DNA from: Geobacillus thermodenitrificans subsp. thermodenitrificans DSM 465
Lineage (GTDB): Bacteria; Bacillota; Bacilli; Bacillales; Anoxybacillaceae
Direction of reading: 5' to 3'
NCBI RefSeq assembly: GCF_000496575.1
Contig: NZ_AYKT01000022.1
Coordinates: 1 to 46,640, forward strand
Length of the DNA stretch: 46,640 nt
Shown: piece by piece, positions 42,522 through 46,640 of the stretch
Layout: every line of letters starts with the position of its first letter
Numbering within the stretch: the first letter of the stretch is position 1
Translations under genes and position numbers: made by a program
Notes under the pieces: model-generated
Seen by the model: only the letters and a program-made list of their open reading frames with translations
Told to the model about the DNA's origin: nothing
Database searches by the model: none

Positions 42522-42833
42522 ATGGATCGCTTATCCCGATGGTTCACTGTTCGGCGCGGTCTATGGAATCAATGGTTCATGCTTCCTAGACGACGGCGAA
42601 ACAATAACGCTATATGGGCACTTATCAGCTTAGGTTTCGGCGCTGTTGCCGCCGCGATGCTTGGTGCCAAAAGAGGCACGCGTATGGCGCCGATGTCCCG
42701 GATGCCTATGCAAAATATGATTCGCAGCTTAAACCGATGGATGGAACGCCGAATGGAAACAGCGCCGCTCGCTACAACAGAATTCGCCCAAGAAACGGCC
42801 CCTTGGCAGCCAAGAGATGAGGAGAAAACATAA
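42522..42833 (+). CDS. Small hypothetical protein with one membrane segment
   Basis: The 103-residue protein has a basic N-terminus (LPRRRRNNN), a glycine/alanine-rich hydrophobic stretch (AIWALISLGFGAVAAAMLGA) and a Met-rich amphipathic part (MAPMSRMPMQNMIRSLNRWMERRME). AAAGGAGGTG lies upstream of ATG 42522; GTG at 42519 is also possible. A strong terminator follows. Family not firmly recognised; it resembles small DUF3918-type sporulation-era proteins only in general layout. Confidence 0.65.
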   Translation: MDRLSRWFTVRRGLWNQWFMLPRRRRNNNAIWALISLGFGAVAAAMLGAKRGTRMAPMSRMPMQNMIRSLNRWMERRMETAPLATTEFAQETAPWQPRDEEKT

Positions 42834-42857
42834 CGATTGTTGTTCTTTTGCTTAATC

Positions 42858-42887
42858 GGCCGGCAGCACTGTGACTGCCGGCCTTTT
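42858..42887 (+). terminator. Terminator of the small hypothetical gene
   Basis: A perfect 9-bp stem GGCCGGCAG/CTGCCGGCC (42858-42866 and 42875-42883) is followed by TTTT. Confidence 0.85.
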
Positions 42888-43000
42888 CTGTTAGTATGCC
42901 CCCGCTTTGGTTTCCTCTCATGTATATTGGCTAAACTAACGCTGTAGGAAGGGATTTTCTACAGCGGTTTGGCGACATAATCGTGAAAGGGAGATGAACG

Positions 43001-44488
43001 GTGCCAAAACGGATTATTCTGTTGATCATTGATTCATTAATGTATCCCGCCCTAGAAAAAGCAGTGGGCGAAGGAACAGCCCCGGCTTTTCAGTTTTTCA
43101 TGGAAAAAGGGGCGGTATACCCGAACGTGGTTACTTCGTTCCCGACGATGTCGGTTACGGTCGACAGTTCACTTTTGACCGGGGTGTATGCGGACGTCCA
43201 CCGGGTGCCTGGACTTGTTTGGTTTCATGACGAGGAAAAACGGTTGATCAACTATGGAAGCCATGTGCGTGAGTTATGGAAACTTGGTCTTTTGCGGGCG
43301 ATCGATGATATGTTATACCGCTTGAACAACGAACATTTAAGCCAGAGTATCGCGACGATCCACGAGGAGCTAGCAGCCAAAGGAAAGGAAAGCGCCTCGA
43401 TTAACGTGCTTTTGTATCGCGGAAATACAGATCATCCGCTTCGCCTGCCGGCGCTGCTCACTTTGTTCAAGCCATTTCGCACTAGGCGGAAAACGCATGG
43501 CGCTCGCTTGTTTACATACGGATCATTTGCACGGATCGGCCCATCAAAACAGAACGGCCACTTTTGGCAACGGTATGGATTTAACAATCGATTCTCTGCT
43601 CAAGAGCTCATTCATCTTATTCGGACAGACCGTTTGCCGCCTTTTACCATTGTTTATTTTCCGGATATGGACAAAATGGTTCATAAGCACGGGCCGATGG
43701 ATACGAAAGGGATCGCTCAAACGGACAAGCAGCTGCAAGCCATCTTAAACTGTTATCCGAGTTGGGAGGAAGCGCTTCGCGACCAATGTTGGATGATCAT
43801 CGGAGATAATGGGCAAGCACCGATTCGCGCCGACCGGAACAAAGCGCTCATCGACTTGCGCCGATTGCTTCAGCCGTACAAAGTGATGGCGCTTAAACGC
43901 GGAGTGCAAAACGACGACGAACTCGTTCTGGCGGTGAATGAGCGTATGGCTTTTATTTATACGCTTGATCCACAACGTGCTCCATTAGTGAAACTTGCCG
44001 AGGTGTTGCAGCAGGACGATCGGATCGATGTCATCGCCTGGTTGGAGGGAAACATAGCGCACGTCATTTCAGGCGTTCGGGGCGGCAAACTCATGTTTCG
44101 GCCAGGCGGAGCGCAAATAGACGAGTACGAGCAGCGGTGGGATGTCCAAGGGGAGCTAGGAGTGCTCGATTTGACGATTAGCAGCGGACGCATTTCATAC
44201 GGTGACTATCCAGACGCGTTGGCTCGGTTGTATAGTTCTTTGACGTCGCACCGAGGGGCGTTTCTGATTGCCAGCGCCGCTCCGGGATTTGAATTTATCG
44301 GCGAGGGGTCACCGACCCATGTCGGCGGGGCGAGCCATGGCGCATTGCATCGTCACGATTCGCTCATCCCGATGATCGTCACCGGAACAAATTCAGCACC
44401 GAAGCATTTGCGCGTCATTGATTTAAAAGAATGGATTTTGTCGTTGCTTGAAGAGGAAAGTGATGAAACACGCAGATCCAATGGGTGA
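43001..44488 (+). CDS. Alkaline phosphatase superfamily protein (type I phosphodiesterase/nucleotide pyrophosphatase)
   Basis: This 495-residue protein begins with the metal site IILLIIDSLMYP and has the nucleophile Thr/Ser region in TSFPTMSVTVDSSLLTGVY. Later metal ligands appear in YFPDMDKMVHKHGPMD, MIIGDNGQAP and the C-terminal THVGGASHGALHRHDS. The family hydrolyses phosphate mono- or diesters. No signal peptide or anchor is seen, so it is probably cytoplasmic. The start is GTG at 43001, nine bases after AAAGGGAG. It is a single gene between two terminators. Confidence 0.88.
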   Translation: MPKRIILLIIDSLMYPALEKAVGEGTAPAFQFFMEKGAVYPNVVTSFPTMSVTVDSSLLTGVYADVHRVPGLVWFHDEEKRLINYGSHVRELWKLGLLRAIDDMLYRLNNEHLSQSIATIHEELAAKGKESASINVLLYRGNTDHPLRLPALLTLFKPFRTRRKTHGARLFTYGSFARIGPSKQNGHFWQRYGFNNRFSAQELIHLIRTDRLPPFTIVYFPDMDKMVHKHGPMDTKGIAQTDKQLQAILNCYPSWEEALRDQCWMIIGDNGQAPIRADRNKALIDLRRLLQPYKVMALKRGVQNDDELVLAVNERMAFIYTLDPQRAPLVKLAEVLQQDDRIDVIAWLEGNIAHVISGVRGGKLMFRPGGAQIDEYEQRWDVQGELGVLDLTISSGRISYGDYPDALARLYSSLTSHRGAFLIASAAPGFEFIGEGSPTHVGGASHGALHRHDSLIPMIVTGTNSAPKHLRVIDLKEWILSLLEEESDETRRSNG

Positions 44489-44547
44489 GAGGCTTGTTGA
44501 CGCGCCCGAAATACATAAACGAAACGGGAATGATCGAAAGCAGTGGG

Positions 44548-44572
44548 GACGGTGCGTAGCACCGTCTTATTT
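44548..44572 (+). terminator. Terminator after the phosphodiesterase-like gene
   Basis: An 8-bp perfect stem GACGGTGC/GCACCGTC with loop GTA is followed by TTATTTTT. Confidence 0.88.
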
Positions 44573-44755
44573 TTATGGAAATTTAAACGATCGTCTTCAT
44601 TTCATAGAAGTGAAAATAAGAAATTCATACAGTGAACGGCAGTGTAACGTTAAAAAATTCGTTGTTTCGAACTGAGAAAAACTCATTTTCTGAGCGTGAT
44701 TGCACATAGATGATAGTGCTGAAAGCAAAAAATTCTGTTTTTTCAGTATGAATTA

Positions 44756-44783
44756 TTGACAAAGCATTGTTGGTTTATATAGT
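44756..44783 (+). promoter_or_regulatory. Promoter of the zinc-ribbon/dehydrogenase operon
   Basis: -35 TTGACA (44756-44761), 16-bp spacer, -10 TATAGT (44778-44783). Confidence 0.65.
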
Positions 44784-44820
44784 ATTATGTTAAATATACG
44801 ATATTAAATAAAACATAATA
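44783..44820 (+). promoter_or_regulatory. Operator-like inverted repeat of the second dehydrogenase operon
   Basis: TATTATGTT (44783-44791) and AACATAATA (44812-44820) are perfect complements, with a smaller AATAT/ATATT inverted repeat between them. The site begins at the -10 box. It differs from the paa operator. Confidence 0.5.
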
Positions 44821-44842
44821 AAACGAAAGAGGTGTCTGACGG

Positions 44843-45025
44843 ATGCCGGCACGTAAGGAGGTACGCTGTTCATTTTGCGGTTCGGTGAATGTGGTGCCAT
44901 TATCGATGTTTGGAACCGCTCAGCTTGTGTCGCAATATTATTGCCATCGATGCAAAAGTGTGTTTGAACGGGTAAGATGGAGAAACGATGACAAGGGGAA
45001 AGGGGAGGCCATTCATGAAGATTAA
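44843..45025 (+). CDS. Free-standing PaaD-like zinc-ribbon protein
   Basis: The 60-residue protein has two Cys pairs, C9/C12 (RCSFCG) and C34/C37 (YCHRC). The segment around FG.....S.YYC..CK..FE matches the C-terminal ribbon of PaaD in this window (C116/C119 and C141/C144), with the same 22-residue spacing between pairs. The DUF59 part of PaaD is absent. AAAGAGGTG precedes the ATG. Its stop overlaps the dehydrogenase gene by 11 bases, so the two are coupled. A role in metal or Fe-S handling for a nearby oxygenase is a guess from PaaD. Confidence 0.8.
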   Translation: MPARKEVRCSFCGSVNVVPLSMFGTAQLVSQYYCHRCKSVFERVRWRNDDKGKGEAIHED

Positions 45026-46496
45026 GAGACATTATCCGTTGTTCATTAATGGCCAGCATGTCGAAAGCAGCAACGGCGAAGTGTTTGAGGTGATCAATCC
45101 GGCGACAGAAGAAGTGATCGCGACGGTCGCCAAGGCGACAAAAGCGGACGTAGACCGGGCTGTCGAAGCGGCGCGCGTGGCGTTTGAATCGGGAAAATGG
45201 CCGAAAATGACGGCTGCGAAACGGGGACGCTTGCTGAATCAAATCGCCAGCCTTATGAGAGAGCGATTCGACGATTTCGTGTACGCGGAAGTGCTAAATA
45301 GCGGCAAAACCGTCGATGCAGCGAAAGGGCAAATTTTGCAGGCGATTGAGGATTTTGAATTTTACGCGGCCGCGGCGATCACGCTGCAAGGGGATACCAA
45401 CCAAGTTCCAAACGGATTTTTCAACTATACAGTGAAAGAGCCGGTTGGCGTATGCGGCCAAATTATCCCGTGGAACTATCCGTTGATGATGGCGGCTTGG
45501 AAGGTGGCCCCAGCACTGGCGGCAGGATGTACAGTCGTGTTAAAGCCGGCCAGTTACACGCCGATCACTGCTTACATGTTGGCGGAAATTTGCCAAGAAG
45601 CTGGGGTTCCTGATGGGGTTGTTAACGTGATTACGGGAAGCGGTTCCGAAATCGGTCCGTATATGATCGAACACCCGGGGATTGATAAAGTGGCTTTCAC
45701 CGGGGAGACGGAAACCGGCAAAGACATTATGCGCCGCGCCTCTGGCACGTTGAAGCGGGTGACGCTCGAACTCGGCGGGAAATCCCCAAATATCGTGTTT
45801 GACGATTGTGATATAGAAGCGGCTGTCAATGGTTCACTTTACGGCATTTTTTACAATACGGGGCAATCGTGCGAAGCTCGCTCACGGCTATTTGTACACG
45901 AAGCCATTTACGATGAGTTTATGGAGAAATTTCTTGAAAAAGCTTCCCGCATCCGCGTCGGTAACCCGTTTGAAAAAGGGGTACATATGGGAGCGGTCAT
46001 TTCGCGAAGCCATCAGCAAGTAATTGACAGCTATGTGAAGCTGGCAGTAGAAGAAGGCGGCGAGGTTTTGTACGGGGGAAAAATTCCCGAAGGTGAAGAG
46101 TTCGAGAAAGGCTACTGGTATATGCCGACAGTGATCGGAAACGTCAAAAATGACATGCGCGTGGCACAGGAAGAAATTTTCGGGCCGGTCGTTGTCGTCA
46201 TGAAGTTTCGCGACGAAGAAGAGGTCATTCAACAAGCGAACGAGACGATTTTCGGCTTAGGGTCGGCTGTATGGACGAAAGACCACGGAAGAGCCCATCG
46301 CGTCGCTTCGCGCATCCGAGCTGGAATTGTCATGGTGAACTCGCCGATTTCCGCTTTCCCAGGTACGCCATTTGGCGGGTACAAACAGTCGGGATTTGGC
46401 CGTGAGCTGGCGCTTGAAACGTTAAATTTGTACACCGAAACGAAAAGTGTCGTCTCTTATATCGGCAGCAAGCCATTGAACTTGTTTGGCATTTAA
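45015..46496 (+). CDS. Aldehyde dehydrogenase, paralogue of the paa-operon enzyme
   Basis: This 493-residue NAD(P)-dependent dehydrogenase has EPVGVCGQIIPWNYPL, GETETGKDI, the general base Glu in VTLELGGKSP (about 252) and catalytic Cys in NTGQSCEARSR (about 286). It is close to the dehydrogenase at 24195 throughout, including the ending GYKQSGFGREL, YTETKSVVSY and PLN.FG. The N-terminus is shorter. I chose the ATG at 45015 (AAAGGGGAGG upstream). It is co-transcribed with the zinc ribbon and the truncated gene downstream, and probably acts on an aromatic or CoA-linked aldehyde. The substrate is not determined. Confidence 0.92.
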   Translation: MKIKRHYPLFINGQHVESSNGEVFEVINPATEEVIATVAKATKADVDRAVEAARVAFESGKWPKMTAAKRGRLLNQIASLMRERFDDFVYAEVLNSGKTVDAAKGQILQAIEDFEFYAAAAITLQGDTNQVPNGFFNYTVKEPVGVCGQIIPWNYPLMMAAWKVAPALAAGCTVVLKPASYTPITAYMLAEICQEAGVPDGVVNVITGSGSEIGPYMIEHPGIDKVAFTGETETGKDIMRRASGTLKRVTLELGGKSPNIVFDDCDIEAAVNGSLYGIFYNTGQSCEARSRLFVHEAIYDEFMEKFLEKASRIRVGNPFEKGVHMGAVISRSHQQVIDSYVKLAVEEGGEVLYGGKIPEGEEFEKGYWYMPTVIGNVKNDMRVAQEEIFGPVVVVMKFRDEEEVIQQANETIFGLGSAVWTKDHGRAHRVASRIRAGIVMVNSPISAFPGTPFGGYKQSGFGRELALETLNLYTETKSVVSYIGSKPLNLFGI

Positions 46497-46581
46497 CAAG
46501 ACAGCCTGTAGGTGAATATCACCGTAGCTATGGTAAGCAGTGCTTAACATATATCATTCTATTATTTATGGAGGGATGAAA

Positions 46582-46640
46582 ATGGCGAATGTCCTAACAG
46601 TGGAGAAAAAATATTTGACGGTCGTTAAAGAAGAGGGGAT
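46582..46640 (+). CDS. Start of a gene cut by the window end
   Basis: An ATG at 46582 with ATGGAGGG upstream opens a frame (MANVLTVEKKYLTVVKEEG) that runs off the window. The KYLTVVKEEG pattern would suit the first strand of an enoyl-CoA hydratase, but 19 residues are too few to decide. It lies 85 bases after the dehydrogenase gene with no terminator between, so it is probably in the same operon. Confidence 0.6.
   Translation, partial: MANVLTVEKKYLTVVKEEG

Larger units (their letters stand above)
44573..44842. other. Regulatory region of the second dehydrogenase operon
   Basis: No gene is seen. AATTCATAC (44622-44630) and GTATGAATT (44746-44754) form a distant perfect inverted repeat. TAACGTTA occurs near 44644. 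A promoter and an operator-like inverted repeat follow (listed separately). Confidence 0.5.

Noticed and set aside
44642-44662. Third full paa-type operator near TAACGTTA
   Set aside because: The second half-site is shifted by one base and altered, and it lies about 95 bases before the -35 box.

Overview
The window looks like a chromosomal segment of a thermophilic Bacillaceae bacterium, most likely Geobacillus or a close relative. The signs are purine-rich Shine-Dalgarno sites close to GGAGG, frequent TTG and GTG starts, sigma-A type promoters, a Gram-positive T-box leader, CcpA-type cre sites and several decaying genes. No tRNA, rRNA, intact insertion sequence or CRISPR array is visible.

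Bases 1-8700 are an accessory-looking region. It holds a YVTN beta-propeller gene with strong DNA repeats, a tyrosine recombinase lacking its N-terminal domain, and a two-component system beside a BcrA-type ABC exporter that has a direct-repeat box in front of it. It also holds a truncated cas2 remnant with no array, and a broken membrane-protein gene. Bases 8800-17450 are mostly biosynthetic: aroD-aroK, a hypothetical gene, a wrecked family-2 glycosyltransferase next to an intact gtrA, proBA on the minus strand under a proline (CCU) T-box, and ilvD with a cre site upstream of its promoter.

Bases 17900-30900 are a phenylacetate catabolic island: paaK; paaABCD; an EthD-family gene; two enoyl-CoA hydratase/isomerase genes (paaF, paaG); an aldehyde dehydrogenase; paaH; paaJ; the regulator paaX; a paaY-like hexapeptide gene; and a FabK/nitronate-monooxygenase-like gene. 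No PaaE reductase, PaaI thioesterase or PaaZ hydratase domain is visible. The island continues functionally at 31000-37300 with a phenylalanine-dehydrogenase-like gene, a TrpXYZ-type ABC importer and an E1alpha/E1beta 2-oxoacid dehydrogenase pair without E2 or E3. A plausible reading is import of an aromatic amino acid, deamination to phenylpyruvate, oxidative decarboxylation to phenylacetyl-CoA and entry into the Paa pathway. The same operator-like motif (ATAACG-N7-AACGTT) lies in front of paaK, paaA and the dehydrogenase gene. The paaK and dehydrogenase leaders also carry cre-like sites.

Bases 37900-46640 hold a peptide transporter (POT family), a ugpB-like pseudogene, a CapA-family lipoprotein, a small membrane protein, an alkaline-phosphatase-superfamily protein and the start of a new operon. 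That operon encodes a free-standing zinc ribbon that matches the C-terminus of PaaD, a second aldehyde dehydrogenase and a gene cut by the window end. It is the best candidate here for an undescribed aromatic-catabolism module.
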